Origin: Pararge aegeria
Lineage: Eukaryota; Arthropoda; Insecta; Lepidoptera; Nymphalidae
Reading direction: 5' to 3'
Length of the DNA: 64,000 bases
Assembly: GCF_905163445.1 (NCBI RefSeq)
Contig: NC_053187.1
Span: forward strand, 8,618,001-8,682,000
The notes under the pieces were generated by a model. It was not told the origin of the DNA. It was given only the letters and a program-made list of their open reading frames with translations, and did not search any database. Position 1 is the first letter of the stretch, and every line of letters starts with the position of its first letter. A program made the position numbers and the translations under genes. This document shows positions 43,453 to 54,960 of this stretch, one piece after another.

Positions 43453-45358
43453 TCGAAAACCGTTTATGATATTGGTAGGTCTCTTTAATACTGGTTATCG
43501 AGGTGTGACTGCGAGGACTTAGCTCCGTAAAAGCTAGTTACAATTTAAAACACTTCAGTATAATGACGCCGGGATGCAAGTCCCGTTGTTCAGGGCCCTC
43601 GACCCACTTCCGTTTACATCACTGGGCAACTCGCACAAGAGTCGCAATGGGTACCTACTTTTTTATGTTTTTGAATTTCACATACGTCACATTTAATAAA
43701 ATTTATATTTTAGTCTAGATCGCACTGAACTGGTGTAGATAATGTTTTCTTATATTCGTACTTATGAAACCATAGAGAAAAAATTTGAAGACCGTCGTCT
43801 GTCTGTAGATCACAGCTGTTTAACACAGAAGCTATTAAAGCTTTCTGCAAAATCAAAAACAAATGACATTTTAAATGAATTTGTTATGGATCTTATGTTT
43901 AACTACGTGTGATATAAAAAAAATTTAACTTTATTTTACGAGTGGGATTTATTTGCGACTACTTTCGCGTATTAAAAAATAGACCTATGCTGTCGCGCAC
44001 ATTTTAGAACTTTTAAACAGGAACAATTCCGTGATGCATTGTTTTGGCGTAACTTTAACCGTTTAAGCATCACAGGCATCGGAAGCTCTCAAAGGGAATA
44101 ATTTTTCTTCGCTTTTGCAACAATTTTTGTTGATGCTCCACTCCTTTGCGAATACATGATCCGTTTCTTCGTGTAGATTTTAAAAGTACAACCAAGACTT
44201 ATTTTTCCAATATCCACTTAGCGATATCTATCAACCAGTTAAAATTCCGTTTAGGTTACTCCTTAGCATCCAAATCGTTTCTATCATTGTGGTAGGAAGG
44301 ACATAACTTGGACAAACATCCAAACAGTAATATCAATAAAGATGATACAAAAGTACCTAAGCAGTACATTTATATAACCATAATTATGTTAACACGGACT
44401 GAACTAAAGTTGCTAACTTGGAATCTCCTCATCAGATCCTTAGACTTTAAACTAACAACCCAAAGTTTCTTAGCAGATGGGACCGTGCGGGTTTCTGCCA
44501 ATGTGTGTGAGCTTGTAAATAAATTGTAGACTTGCGGTTGACTTACTAAATTAAGCTTTTTGCATTTTTATAAACTGGGGTAGATTATAAACGGAACAAG
44601 TTATTAGTAAAATATTATAGAATCTTTCTTCTTCGTTAATCGTCCTCAGCCTATTAATTACCTTCTGATGGACTATACTGATATAAAATACCTTTAGCTG
44701 GAATCTACTAATTACGTGATAGAGCATAGAACCTCCACGCTGCTCCTATGCGGATTTTAGAGCATCAACAATCACAAAACCATGAGTTGAGTTAGTTGAG
44801 TATGATGAGTGGGCAACTCTAAAATGTTCCTATATAAAAAACCCCGAAAACTTTTTCAGCCCGTCCGTTGAAAAGAACCCAGTACTACGTGAACTAGATA
44901 AACAAAGCCGTATTACTATCATAATACGGGCCGTTACATAGATAGTTCAATCAGTCAATTTAAAATCCGCCAATCTTAAAGATCAAAGGTTTTGCTAAAA
45001 AATTTCATCAGTGCTTCCGAAAGTATGTGGAATTAAAATGCTCTTGTTTGCCTTTTGTGAGATACAGCTAAAGGCAGTACAATGCAACGGTCACGGGCTG
45101 TGTAATTTTTAAATTGTTCCTACGTGGGATAGTCAATAAACATCGTGAAAAACGTTTTAGATCGTCACTTTGACCGTTTTTCTATCAAGAAAAAATTTCT
45201 GAGTAGAGTTAAGTAACCATTAAGACAGAAATGTCGTCAAAAATATTATATTTTTTATTGCTTTGAAGAACTACATAGATTATATTTATGAATAGTTCAT
45301 ATTTACTCAGCACTTTAAAGAACTGTATATTCTATCTAGACATACCTAAACCTGAAGC
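43453..45358. other. Noncoding, no gene seen
   Basis: AT-rich with short open frames only. Nothing beyond chance was recognised on either strand. Confidence 0.45.
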
Positions 45359-45500
45359 AGCTGTAGCGTGCACTGGACTTTTTACCAGGATATGCATACA
45401 GCAGGAAAATTGCATAAAATGGCAAAAGTCCTCCAAAGAAAATTAATTTTAGGGTAGGCAGTGTTTTTGTGCATGTATGAAGTGCACGCCACTACCTGAC
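45359..45500 (+). mobile_element. Degraded MITE with CAGTGGCGTGCA-type ends
   Basis: The left end 'agctgtagcgtgcactgg' and right end 'gaagtgcacgccactacctg' are imperfect inverted repeats and resemble the ends of the better element at 46016-46204. It is too short to encode a protein. Confidence 0.5.
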
Positions 45501-45588
45501 AGGTAAGCCTAGTACCATATTGAATAACATTTATATTGACTACCATGTGAGATTGCAGTCAAGGGCTCACTTGTAGTAAAACAAAAAA
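45501..45588 (+). repeat. Family C 3' end
   Basis: 'catgtgagattgcagtcaag' followed by 'ggctcacttgtagtaaaac' and A-runs matches the end of family C. Confidence 0.55.
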
Positions 45589-46015
45589 ACTTACGATCTT
45601 CGATTATAGAAACGCGGATTTTGTTCAAAATGTAAGCAACAATAACAATGGTATCATGCAAGCAATACTGAGAGTATAACAAGATCACGAAACGGAATTT
45701 CTAGCTATTTTGTTTGGTTGCGGGCTTTTTATTTTAACTCCTGAAATAAACTTAACTATCGGATCTTTGTGTATGTAAAGTGTATACAACGTGTAACCTA
45801 ATTACGAAATAATGTTATAGAATGCATAAGTATACTTCATATCATGCAGTGAAAATATTATATCAAAAGAAGCATTTTTATTTTTCTATGCACACGAATT
45901 CATAACATTCTAAGTGGTTACTTATGACAACCCTATTGAAGATAAAAGACCGACATCCACATAGTACCCACGCTATGCGACTTTAATCATGTAGTACATA
46001 ACTTTTATGCATTAT

Positions 46016-46204
46016 CAGTGGCGTGCATAGAGGGTATGCACAGTGTATGCAGATGATATAAAACGAAGGAAATCTCCAGATTATAAAAAACTTAAGGATA
46101 GGCATTGTAAAAATCTACCCTTAAGTATTTGTAACTCTTACCGAAGATTTTATTCATTTTATATCATCTGCATACCCTGTGCATATCCTCTATGCACGCC
46201 ACTG
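46016..46204. mobile_element. MITE with about 48-bp terminal inverted repeats
   Basis: The left end CAGTGGCGTGCATAGAGG and right end CCTCTATGCACGCCACTG are complementary, and complementarity continues inward through 'atgcagatgatataaaa' with few mismatches. Flanks 'tgcattat' and 'tgtatcgt' are only partly alike, so the 8-bp target duplication is decayed or wrongly placed. Noncoding; probably moved by a hAT-like transposase. Confidence 0.7.
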
Positions 46205-46392
46205 TGTATCGTCAATAGTTTTCTCACCTCATGTCAAATAATTTTATAAGCAAAATTGTGCTACTTTAAGTTACATTATTGCAATTCGATTTTTTTTTCA
46301 AAATGATGGCAAAAATATGATTATCATAGTTTCAGCAGTTTTGGAACCTATTGGGTACAAACAAACGAACAAATATTCCCTCTTTTATAATA

Positions 46393-46842
46393 TACTAGCC
46401 GTTGCCCGCGACTTCGTCTGCGTTTCATTTTGTTTTTGATGTGGCATTAAATTTAGTTGTAGATCTAAAAAAATTAAAGTAGTTTAGTATAGCTAAGTCT
46501 TAAATGAGGGGTTTGCTCCTTTCCGCTGAGGACACCTGTCCTCTATCTACAACCAATTGTAATCTGTTTGGGTAAAATTAAACACATATTATAACCTCTA
46601 TAGTACAAAAATAATTAATTAAATCGGTTATAATTTGTCGGAGTTATGGTGTAAAATCGTCAAACACTCATCCCCTCTCCCAATGGAACCGAGCTTAATG
46701 TCGGGATAAAAAGTATACTTATACTACCTATATTACTTCTAACACTTTCAAGAATATGTGTACAAAGTTTCATAACGATCAGTTAAGTAGTTTTTGCGTG
46801 AAAGCGTAACAAACAAACTTACATTATAATATTAGTAGGGAT
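46393..46842 (+). repeat. 'cccgcgacttcg' interspersed repeat, long copy
   Basis: It runs from 'actagccgttgcccgcgact' to 'ataatattagtagggat', colinear with 37632-38041 and including 'catcccctctcccaatggaa' and 'gtttcataacgatcagttaa'. Confidence 0.75.
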
Positions 46843-47754
46843 AGGGAAGTAAGAGTATAGATAAGGGTTCTCTACCATTAAACCAGCTTCTATAACAGAG
46901 TTTAGTGCTAATAAGTTAAATAGTCTGTACAATATATACAAAATAATTATCGTTAAGTTCAGGTCACCTAAGAACCTGAAAGTCACCGAAAAATAAAATA
47001 CAATTTTGTTCCGGAAATGCAGCAAAAGTACAATGAATATATATTTTCATTGCAACCAAAATTAAATTGTAAATGTTAATTGTCTCTTTCATACTATAGT
47101 TAAGTAAAATAAATGAAATAACTTTTATTTCCATACGTTCCCGAGAGTATCAAACATGTCATTTCGTGGAAAAGCTCTAACAGTGATTCCGACAAAAAAT
47201 CCATCCGAAATGGTATGGAATGATTTTTGTCCGAATGTATAAAAGCAATTACTTAGAGTGGTTTTCTGGCCATGTATACCTATATCGTTACAGTTCAATA
47301 TCAGCATTAAAAGGCTGGGCTAAAAACTAAAACTGTCTGCGTTAAAACATTACACGTTTAATACTTATAAGACATCATAATAATATTGCGGTATGGTTAT
47401 CTTGTTAAATTATTTTTTTAGCATGTTATTAGCATTGTCATTCTAGTTTTTATGTACTTTACGTACTCATGTTTATATATATGTAAAGAGTTAAATACTA
47501 TTGACACGGAATATTTTCTTGTTGATATCCTATTAAACGTATCACTATAATGTCGTGGTATTTAGTGGTATGAAGTGCCATAATAACAGAGATTTAAGTT
47601 ATACTTATATAGGACATACACATTGATATTACTTATACGTTCCGTCACGTCAACCCAGGCCATCACTTAAATTGAAGTATATGATTTCATTTTCATATTA
47701 ATATATAAAATTATTAAGTATTACTTCGAAACCGAACCCGAAACCGAAAAAAAT
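46843..47754. other. Noncoding, no gene seen
   Basis: AT-rich; short open frames on both strands show no recognisable protein. Confidence 0.45.
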
Positions 47755-47945
47755 CGCTCGGAGGACCGATAGACAGTGGGATCCTAAGGTGCTGTATTGG
47801 CAAATACGCACCGGTCAAGGCAGCGTTGGTCGACCTATAACGAGGTAGAAAAACGACATCAAACGTCTTGCTGGTGCAAGCAGCCCAAAGCTCATAGTTT
47901 TGGAACTCCCTACAAAAGATCAGCAGTGGACGTCAATCCGTTGAT
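47755..47945 (+). repeat. Decayed LINE ORF-end remnant
   Basis: 'ggtcgacctataacgaggta', 'cgacatcaaacgtcttgctg' and 'ggaactccctacaaaagatc' correspond to the copy at 23868-24041, with many changes and deletions. Confidence 0.55.
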
Positions 47946-49079
47946 TTGATAATACTCATTATACGAAAAAACTACTTTTTTGTTAAACCTAATGAAATCA
48001 GTTTACAATGTTTCGATAAGATTTAGTTGTAGACCAGCGTGAACATATTAAATACAGCTCATAAATTACGAATATAAATTCTCTACACGGTGTTTGTTTG
48101 GAGTTACCTAGTCATAAAACTTCTCACGTTTCTGCCCTTTCTTAAATAAATGTCCCGGATTTTGCAGACAGTTTGTTTGCCTCTATGATATAGTATTTTA
48201 AAGCTGACTTCAAATTAAGCACCTCAGCATTTTGATTTGTTTTAATCGTTTGTGATATGATAAACATAACGTAAAATACGGTTTCTTAAAAAAAATCGTG
48301 TTAATTTATTCATTCGGTAGTATTCGTAGAACCACACGCCGGTGTTTTATTTTTGCTCAGAAATAAGCTTAGATGGAAGAGATTTTTTATATTTTTATCC
48401 CTGAAAAACAACCGATAGGAGTTTCAACCGATAGAGTTATCGGGATTCAAAATGCATGGCATAATAGCTAAAGCGATTTTGACAAAATTTTTGATAAAGA
48501 AAGCTTGCAACCACTGATTAGCCCGGAAAAAGTAATATAATCTAGAAAGAGATAATCAAATTTAAATTTTGAAGGCAGGCGTTTAGAAATAAGAAACACT
48601 GAATAGTGTTTTTCTTCTTAGTCAGTTAGGCATCAAAGGATCGCACGGCTTCCCGCGCGAGTCTTCTCCACTTTTGGCGATTTTTAGCATAGTGTTTTAT
48701 TGAATGCAAATATGTATTAAGCATATTCAAACTCATTCTACTATTATAATATTCATATAATTTACCTAATTTACCTAGTTGGCTGGAATTACAATAATTG
48801 ATTACATGTACATTGATATAAATAGCGGTCGGTTCGAATACATTACCAAAATTGCTTTTAGATTAATAATCACATTGCTAAAGGTCATCCATTGAACAAT
48901 TGTTTCCGATGTAAATGTATTAACCTATAATATATGGTGCTTCTTTCATAAATTTAACCTGTGTGGTTTAATTTCCTTAAAAATACACAGTTCCTTCGAA
49001 ATATATACAACCGAGAGCTCGTGGACATTTTACTATCGTGGTCTAAATATTATACCACAAAGCTAATATAAGGCTGGTC
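47946..49079. other. Noncoding, no gene seen
   Basis: AT-rich. A decayed interspersed repeat is suspected near 48300-48500 ('tttttatccctgaaaaacaa'). Confidence 0.4.
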
Positions 49080-49312
49080 TGATTGAAGACTTTGGCCGTG
49101 GTTAGTTAGCCTACTCCCTACTACACCCTACTGACAAAGTGCCGTGCCGCTAAGCGATTAAGTGTTTCGGTCATAAGTCGCGTGGAAACCGATTAGGGAT
49201 ATGACTACCATACTCCTTAACAGGTTAGCCCGCTACCATCTTAAACTGCATAATTACTTATCATCGGGTGAGATTGCAGTCAATGGCTTACTTTCAGTGG
49301 ATTAAAAAAAAA
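49080..49312 (+). repeat. A-tailed family C copy
   Basis: 'tgccgtgccgctaagcgatt', 'cataagtcgcgtggaaacc', 'ccttaacaggttagcccgct' and 'gtgagattgcagtcaatggc' precede an A-run; colinear with 3893-4147. Confidence 0.65.
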
Positions 49313-49419
49313 GGCAGCACCCTTGGTTAGAAAATTTGTTTGTAAATTTTTATATCTATTATCGGTATCAGTAGATTGTATTTTGAACTGTTTTTTAATT
49401 AGTATTAGTTGGATAGAAG

Positions 49420-49740
49420 CAGGCGTTACTTTGCGGAAATCCATGATATATTATGAAAATTAAGCTTAATTTGCTATAGTCATTTGCGACACTCCGCGAA
49501 AAGCAGGGGAATCTGTGTGGTGTAATTTATAATTTCTTTAATCCTTATACTCCACACCTAACAGATCTTCGGCAATGTAAGCACGCTCTACGCACGTTTC
49601 GCTCCGAAACCGGAGCATCCTCAGGAGAGGTTGACTTTACAATGAATAATTGTTAAGTCAACATCTCCTGAGGATGCTCCGGTCGATTCTCCTGCTTTTC
49701 GCGGACTAGAGCAAATAAGGCTTAATTTTCATAATAGAAT
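49420..49740. mobile_element. Foldback element with long inverted arms
   Basis: The outer arms 'atattatgaaaattaagctt' and 'aggcttaattttcataatag' are complementary, and the inner arms ACCGGAGCATCCTCAGGAGA (from 49609) and its complement (ending 49684) meet at about 49646. A related but non-palindromic piece is at 51460-51640. Confidence 0.7.
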
Positions 49741-49754
49741 TTGTTGTAAAAATT

Positions 49755-49890
49755 TACGAACCAGCAGATAGCGTATCTGAAAGTTTGTGGAAACACATCG
49801 CCTTTGAACAGAGCAACACTTTGCAGGCAATGCAAGGAACACGTTATACAAAGTCCCGCCTTATGTTCAGGCTGGGATCGAAAGCACCAA
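49755..49890 (+). repeat. Family A fragment
   Basis: 'tttacgaaccagcagatagc', 'ctttgaacagagcaacactt' and 'caatgcaaggaacacgtt' match the family A 5' half. Confidence 0.55.
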
Positions 49891-49914
49891 AGATGTTTGG
49901 CCAGCCCTTAACGT

Positions 49915-50135
49915 TTATTATTTAGTAGCTGTTGCCGCGTTCATTACTGGGGTTTACAAAACCCTTGGGAGTCGTTTATTTTCCTGAGTAAAACAGTAAC
50001 ATTATATGTTGCCCTCCGTCCTTTCAACTAACTCTGTGCTAAAAATCAAGTTGATCGGATGCTCGGTTGGGACTTAAAGGAAGAACAAACGAACAAACAA
50101 GCAAACACACTTTCGCATTTATGATATCAGTTAAG
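49915..50135 (+). repeat. Decayed interspersed repeat
   Basis: It starts 'tagtagctgttgccgcgttc' and ends 'aaacacactttcgcatttat', the kind of start and end shared by several lepidopteran repeats in this window. Confidence 0.45.
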
Positions 50136-50221
50136 AAGTAAGAATTATTACAGTCACAACCGAGGTCTAAATTTGCTCTCCGAAGTACGGCGGTTGAATG
50201 TTGAAAGCCCGGACGAGTACT

Positions 50222-50590
50222 TATTTATTTATTTATTAAGAACACTAACAACATGCATAATACACGTTTTTAAACATGGCACACACAAAAAAACATGGAC
50301 TGATATGCACGTCAATTACAAGTGCACATAGCATTGACAAAGCGTCAAGTAAACTTAATTTGACAAAAAATTTAACATAAAATTTAACTCAGCGATAAGT
50401 ATTCGGTGAGCTTTTTTCTAAAAGAATCATGGAAGATATCGATGCCAGGTATCTTTTTAGATAACTCGTTGTATTTCGCACAAATACGTATAATAGGCGC
50501 ACAAATATTTATAATTTCCGAGTTGGGATACTTATAATTTCTTGATAGAAATAACCAATAAACATGAATTTCAGGATTCACCAGGAAATC
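50222..50590 (-). pseudogene. LINE C-terminal remnant with (ATAA)n tail
   Basis: The minus-strand frame (50384-50581) reads NPEIHVYWLFLSRNYKYP, IIRICAKYNELSKKIPGIDI and FHDSFRKKLTEYLSLS. The order, 'yN-lp' then a spaced 'F-K-L-yL', resembles the end of CR1/L2-type ORF2 proteins, and the sequence downstream ends in an (AATA)n tail at 50222-50236. Short, so the assignment is tentative. Confidence 0.4.
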
Positions 50591-51650
50591 GAATTAGCTT
50601 AGCTTAGCTTTGTTTGACATGACATGTACTATATACCTTTTGCGTATCAGAGTAGGAAACCCCAGTTTCCAGTTGCGTAGGAAATAACTGTTGCTTATTC
50701 ATTTCCTTGGACGTATTAATTTCCGATTTCTACGACTATGCCTCGAGTAGAATATGTAATAGCACAGGATATAACTAGGATTAAATAGGTTAAGTAGAAT
50801 CTAAGATGTTTGCTGTTTATTAGTTTTTATTATTAGAAGACGGGTATATTGGGAGTTCCGTATGAACTTAACAGTTTTAAGATTTTTGTATGTGCCTATA
50901 AATAAGCAATAAATAATAAGTTCAGTCTGTTTGTATAGCCTCGGTGGACGGTGCTACGGTGTTATATTATTGTCTGTCTGGCTTCTTATTGGTTTAGGGA
51001 TGATGGCAAAAGACCACCGATTACCGTCGTCGATGGGACGTGCGCTAGTGTGTGATGCGATCTGTTTCGATATAATGGCAGCCTCTCACTCGAAAGCACC
51101 AAAAATTTGGTAACCAAAAATTAAATTAACAAGCATTTTGAAGGCAGCAATCTATTTGTGGGTCCATTAATTTGAGAAAAGTCAGAATAAGAACTACAAT
51201 GTTGTTTTAGCCGCGGAATTGAAGATAAAGTTCCAACTAAGATTTTTTCTAATACGGCATCACGCGTTATTGCAGCATTAGCTAGTATAAAGTTTTCTCA
51301 AATAACGCCTTGGGCGAAGATAATGGTCAATAAAATGAATTTATTATGATAGCCCATATTTTGTTCAACAGTTCTGTTCACCTACGTTTCAAACTTTTCG
51401 TGTAAATATCTTTATTATTTTGAAAAGTTTTTATATGCTCTAACTGAACAAATATTGCATAAAAGCAGGCGTTGCGGTAATCCAAGATATATTATGAAAA
51501 TTAAGCTTAATTTGCTGTATTCCGTGAAAAGCACGAAATTCTGTATGGTGTAATTTATAATTTCTCCAATCCTTATACTCCACACGAAAAGGAGCGAAAC
51601 GTGCGAGAGGTATTTTCCCCAAGATATGTTTGGTGCGGAGTATAAGTAAT
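50591..51650. other. Noncoding, no gene seen
   Basis: No recognised gene. The part at 51460-51640 is related to the foldback element at 49420-49740. The 60-codon frame at 50931-51113 has no motif. Confidence 0.4.
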
Positions 51651-51968
51651 AAATAACAATGTGTGTTGTTTTATGACACACATAACTTAAATGACAACAG
51701 TTTGTTAAATGACTTAAATGACAGTTAAATTGACAGACCTTAACTTTCTAAAAATAAGAATTATGATTGTAAAACATCATCATCATCATATCAACCGATA
51801 GACGTCGACTGCTGGACATAGGTCTTTTGTAGGGAGTTCCAAATTCCACGGTTCTGTGCCGCTTGGATCCAGTCATACCTATAGAGGTGGGTGCGAGTTT
51901 GAATCCCAGCACGCACCTCTAACTTTTCTAAGTTTCTTGCTTCAATGGTGAAGGAAAACATCATCTGG
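51651..51968. repeat. 318-bp duplicated block, copy 1
   Basis: Identical to 52805-53122 except for one base (51887 region, 'atagaggtggg' versus 'atagagatggg'). It includes a minus-strand LINE ORF-end remnant (51772-51890) and part of a family B unit in plus orientation. Confidence 0.95.
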
Positions 51969-52804
51969 CGTATCATAAATGAAACCACATGTGAAATATT
52001 TTTAATAACTTGAAAAGTGGATGGTAAAATTCTACTCCGTTGCGATATTTGTAATTTAAAATAGCACCCACCGAATAACAATGATGTTAAAAATAAAACC
52101 ACGGGAAACGACTCCTTTCATATTGTATGATAATATATTTGATTCGAAGCTCGAAATATTATTATGTAAAATTTTGTTTTTATACTGGCTGTTGCCAGTG
52201 ACTTCTCGAGTAAGTAAATGAAGATAACATTACTAATTTCAATCCATATAAAGATTTTTGATTCGAGCACTTAAGTCGATAAGTGAAACGCTAAGACCAA
52301 ACCAGTTTATAACAAATCAATATTAATTTACTTCAAGTAGAGCCATCATAAGTATTATGTCATAATGAGCTGTAAATTTAAATGTTGGTGAGAGCCTACA
52401 CAACTATATACTTGATGCTGTCGGGCGTACGCAGAGTTGCGCGACTATGTTATATCCCTAAGAAAAGTCGCAGCTTCCAAAGCATTAAGCAAATTGTAGA
52501 CTATGTACTTGTACTTACTTATGTTTGCTGCCTCTTTGTTCCTAACGAACAATGGCTTTTGAATATATGGGATGACGCTCAATAAGTGGTATGACGCACT
52601 TAACAAATTTCCTTTGATGTCGATGAAAAGCCCTAAAGGAAAAAAAATTGGATGATTTCTTTGCTTCACTTAACTTTTTCCACATGAGGCCCATTACGAG
52701 TGCTTATTACTTTTTTTTAATATTTTAAGGTGTTGTTAATAACCATAAACTAAATTTAAGGGGGTTCCAAAGGCGCCTTTATTTATGACAACAAACTAAT
52801 CAAC
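51969..52804. other. Noncoding spacer between duplicated blocks
   Basis: AT-rich; small open frames at 52382-52669 on both strands show nothing recognisable. Confidence 0.4.
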
Positions 52805-53122
52805 AAATAACAATGTGTGTTGTTTTATGACACACATAACTTAAATGACAACAGTTTGTTAAATGACTTAAATGACAGTTAAATTGACAGACCTTAACTT
52901 TCTAAAAATAAGAATTATGATTGTAAAACATCATCATCATCATATCAACCGATAGACGTCGACTGCTGGACATAGGTCTTTTGTAGGGAGTTCCAAATTC
53001 CACGGTTCTGTGCCGCTTGGATCCAGTCATACCTATAGAGATGGGTGCGAGTTTGAATCCCAGCACGCACCTCTAACTTTTCTAAGTTTCTTGCTTCAAT
53101 GGTGAAGGAAAACATCATCTGG
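52805..53122. repeat. 318-bp duplicated block, copy 2
   Basis: Same sequence and orientation as 51651-51968, 1154 bases downstream. Here the family B unit continues past the duplicated block ('ggaaacctccataattttct', 'agtggcccgtggtgga') to about 53190, so copy 2 is likely the source. Confidence 0.95.
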
Positions 53123-53190
53123 AAACCTCCATAATTTTCTCAGAGGTGTGTGGAGACCACCAATCCGCAGTGGCCCGTGGTGGATTTGGT

Positions 53191-53877
53191 GTATGGTTTC
53201 ACTAGTTATTTGAGAATGATCTCCTTTAAAGGATCAAAACAGTGAATATTTACTAACCTATGTGTACTCAGTATAATTTACTTGGGTTCCAGAATAAGAT
53301 GTACGATTATCCTTCCTCGCATGTAATAATTTGCTTTTAAAGCATGCCAATAACACTGCCTAGACTCATAATAATTTAGCGAGCTAATCGAGGTCTTCGA
53401 GTTTACTTGGATGATAACAGAATTCCATCCATATAAATGTATGACCCAAGCATGGTTTCTCTTTAAACCTGCAAGCGTAACAAAGAACTGTGCGATGTGG
53501 TTTTTAAACAAAGCACTTGACAATTTTTTTTTTCCTATTAATAGCGGGCAAACGAGCAAGTGGGTCACCTGATGATAAGTGATCACCGCCGCGCATAAAC
53601 ATCTGCAGCACCAGAGGAGCCACCGATGCGTTGCCGGCTTTTAAGGAATTTGTTTATCCGCCCGTTTTTTATCCGTTTTTAACGATAGAACTTCAATAAT
53701 GTATTCATCATTGCTATGATACAGCATTGCGGTGTTCCAGTGAAGGGCATGCCGGTGTAATTACAGGCACAAGAGGCTTAACACCTTCGCCTCAGGATGA
53801 CGGATACAGGGTGGCAAAATATAGTACGTGTTCTTTGTGGAATTTTGCTGTGTTTATAATAATAATAATAAATAATA
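53191..53877. other. Noncoding, no gene seen
   Basis: It includes a repeat piece near 53535-53640 ('aacgagcaagtgggtcacct', 'gaggagccaccgatgcgttg') of a type widely dispersed in Lepidoptera. No exon. Confidence 0.4.
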
Positions 53878-54118
53878 ATAAATATACTACGACAATACAC
53901 ACGTCGCCATCTAACCCCAAAGTAAGCCTAGCTTGGGTACTAAGTGACTGATGAATATTTTTAATGAGATACATTAATACTTAGAATATACATATAAACA
54001 CACAGACACTGAAAAATATTCACGCTCATCGCACAAACATTTTCCAGTAGTGGGAATCGAACCCACGGCCTTGGACTCAGAAAGCAGGGCCGCTGCAAAC
54101 TGCGCCAATCGGCCGCAT
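53878..54118 (-). repeat. tRNA-like SINE family D copy
   Basis: In reverse it reads 'agcggccctgctttctgagt', then GTGGGTTCGATTCCCAC (the B-box-containing arm, about 54046-54062), 'gtctgtgtgtttatatgtat' and ends 'gtgtattgtcgtagtatatt'. It matches 22832 and 61120. Lacks a proper cloverleaf, so not a tRNA gene. Confidence 0.75.
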
Positions 54119-54149
54119 TCGCCTTTTTAATACATCGGCATTTATATAG

Positions 54150-54452
54150 CCGGAGCGGTGATAGCCTCGTGGGTAAGGCTATGGCTGCCCTTTCGTGGAG
54201 ATCGAGTTCGAGACCCGGCACGCACCACGGACTTTTGGGAGCTATATGCGTTTTTAATTTAAGAAATTTTATTATCACATGCTGTGAACGGTGAAGGAAA
54301 ATGTCTTGAGGAAACCTGCATGAGTTCTTAACAAGTGCGTGTGGAATCTAACCTATCCGCACTTAGCCAGCGTGGTAGACTAAGGCCTAAACCCTTCTCA
54401 TTCTGAGAGGAGACCCGAGCCCTGCAGTGGGCCGGTAATGGGTTGATGATGC
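54150..54452 (+). repeat. SINE-like family B, fullest copy
   Basis: 'ggagcggtgatagcctcgtg' resembles an A box and 'gatcgagttcgagacccggc' a B box. Then 'gtgaaggaaaatgtcttgag', 'gtgcgtgtggaatctaacc', 'cagcgtggtagactaagg' and 'ggccggtaatgggttgatga'. Internal Pol III-like boxes suggest a tRNA-derived SINE. Confidence 0.7.
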
Positions 54453-54506
54453 ACTGTCTTTGCCTGTCTTTGTTGACTGTAAAGTCGGCTTACTGACGAT
54501 AGTTGA

Positions 54507-54884
54507 ACGTGACAACGTCGTAAGAAAATACTGATGGAATGGTTGCATTTTTCAAAAGAAAATTTTAATTTTATTTGTTTGATAGATATTATCGTTGCTA
54601 TAAACAATTGACACCACATTCACTTTTCACTGCACTTCATCCTTGCCGAAAACATGTGAATGTATTATTGTATAGAAGCTGTCCACGCGGACGCATCGCT
54701 CACTCAAGTAGGAGAGAGACAGATGTCGAACGCGGAGGCCGACTGTGCCTATTTGTCGCTCGTTCCGCGCTCTTGCTTGCACTTCAAGCCTTGAATGGAA
54801 CGCCTCAGAGCGAGGTAACGCCGCATACGACATGTTTTTTCGTGCGTGCATCCGGCTCCATCGAATTATAAGACGTTGTCACGT
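54507..54884. mobile_element. Noncoding element with 13-bp inverted ends
   Basis: ACGTGACAACGTC at 54507-54519 is exactly inverted at 54872-54884. The interior (about 54690-54860) is GC-richer than the flanks and gives overlapping open frames on both strands without recognisable domains. Interpreted as a small nonautonomous DNA element; target duplication not resolved. Confidence 0.5.
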
Positions 54885-54894
54885 CAAAAAATGA

Positions 54895-54960
54895 TGTTTA
54901 TAGGCGATGGTTTTCTAGTTACTGTCAGGTGGGCCATCTACCTACTTAATCCATGAAACT
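54895..54960 (-). repeat. Family A fragment, minus strand
   Basis: 'tttataggcgatggttttct' and 'gtcaggtgggccatctacc' are the complement of the family A 5' part. Confidence 0.5.

Noticed and set aside
54046..54062. tRNA gene suggested by GTGGGTTCGATTCCCAC (also at 61165 and 22886)
   Set aside because: The B-box arm recurs in dispersed copies with the same non-tRNA downstream sequence and no proper cloverleaf; it is a tRNA-derived SINE family.
54575..54871. 98-codon plus-strand frame with GC-rich centre
   Set aside because: It lies inside a unit with 13-bp inverted ends and is overlapped by an equally open antisense frame; judged part of a nonautonomous element.
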